The notes beneath the pieces are model-generated. The model did not search any database and had not been told where the DNA came from. It saw only the letters and a list, made by a program, of their open reading frames with translations. A program made the position numbers and the translations under genes. Below, piece after piece: positions 13,046 through 13,213 of a DNA stretch of 13,213 nucleotides. Source of the stretch: JBBSHE01 sp038253325 (GTDB lineage: Bacteria; Actinomycetota; Actinomycetes; Propionibacteriales; Nocardioidaceae); the NCBI GenBank assembly GCA_038253325.1, contig JBBSHE010000062.1, positions 1 through 13,213 of the forward strand, written 5' to 3'. Every line of letters starts with the position of its first letter. Position 1 is the stretch's first letter.

Positions 13046-13213
13046 GTGCAGGCCAGCCCACGCCGTCCAGGCTCGATGCTGACGCCGCTCCTGGGGGTGA
13101 TCGCGGTCGTCCTCGGCGCGTGCTCATCTGCTGGCGAGTCGTCCGACCGACCGAGAGTCACGTCGTCGGGAGTCACGTCGTCGGGAGTCACGTCGTCGGG
13201 AGTCACGTCGTCG
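13046..13213 (+). CDS. Putative lipoprotein with VTSSG repeat linker, N-terminal part (runs off window)
   Basis: From GTG at 13046 the frame gives a basic N-region (QASPRRPGS), a hydrophobic core (MLTPLLGVIAVVL) and the lipobox LGAC with the acylated Cys at residue 26, followed by SSAGESSDRPR and then repeats of VTSSG. This is a standard signal-peptidase-II signal followed by a flexible Ser/Thr-rich linker, as in many actinobacterial surface lipoproteins; Ser/Thr linkers may be glycosylated. The functional domain lies beyond the window, so no role can be given. It is divergent from the fds operon, and a functional link is not shown. Confidence 0.75.
   Translation, partial: MQASPRRPGSMLTPLLGVIAVVLGACSSAGESSDRPRVTSSGVTSSGVTSSGVTSS
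13156..13213 (+). repeat. 15-bp in-frame tandem repeat (AGTCACGTCGTCGGG)
   Basis: Three identical 15-bp copies (13156-13170, 13171-13185, 13186-13200) and 13 bases of a fourth run off the window edge. There are no differences between copies. Fifteen bases equal five codons, so copy-number change would lengthen or shorten the lipoprotein linker without a frameshift. Confidence 0.9.

Noticed and set aside
1..13213. tRNA or rRNA genes
   Set aside because: No cloverleaf-like sequence with a T-arm GTTCRANYC motif, and no rRNA sequence, was recognised on either strand.

Overview
The window reads as chromosomal DNA of a high-GC Gram-positive actinobacterium. This rests on the heavy G/C bias at third codon positions, GTG/TTG starts, the mycobacterial-type UppS and RecO proteins, a leucine-rich leader peptide before a long-form leuA, and leaderless-type promoters (TANNNT about 6 nt before the start codon). 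The genus cannot be fixed from sequence alone; a Nocardioides/Propionibacteriales-type genome is a guess.

Layout, left to right. (1) 1-1331, minus strand: what is left of an ArsR - SRPBCC - TIGR03086/DinB-like operon. The N-terminal half of the ArsR regulator is gone, and remnants of two restriction systems lie in its place: an Mrr N-terminal winged helix and an HsdM N-terminus. (2) 1395-4729: the minus-strand pair recO and uppS, split by a plus-strand DHA2-type (14-TM) efflux gene. The divergent uppS/efflux intergenic region carries four copies of a CTGTG-T-CACAG palindrome, and the 3' end of recO is followed by a 29-bp tandem duplication that includes its stop codon. (3) 4726-5915: decay zone. 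A frameshifted, 5'-truncated alpha/beta hydrolase (minus) abuts a 5'-truncated, nonsense- and frameshift-bearing SigJ-type sigma factor remnant (plus), followed by a strongly palindromic 52-bp element. (4) 5916-7760: leuA with a recognisable Leu leader peptide and mutually exclusive RNA pairings that could control its ribosome binding site. (5) 7807-12910: a compact fdsG-fdsB-fdsA-fdsD operon for a soluble NAD-dependent molybdenum formate dehydrogenase. (6) 13046-end: the start of a divergent lipoprotein gene with a 15-bp in-frame tandem repeat.

How the genes work together: FdsG and FdsB form the diaphorase arm (Fe-S/FMN/NAD), FdsA oxidises formate at Mo-bisMGD and passes electrons through its Fe-S chain, and FdsD is the small accessory subunit, giving formate + NAD+ -> CO2 + NADH. 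LeuA commits carbon to leucine. RecO serves RecFOR recombination, and UppS makes the polyprenyl carrier for the cell wall.

I do not see a convincing wholly new multi-gene system. The most worthwhile signals are the leuA leader switch, the Mrr/ArsR/SRPBCC chimera, the recO tail duplication, the operator-like palindrome array and the missing cysteine ligand in FdsA.
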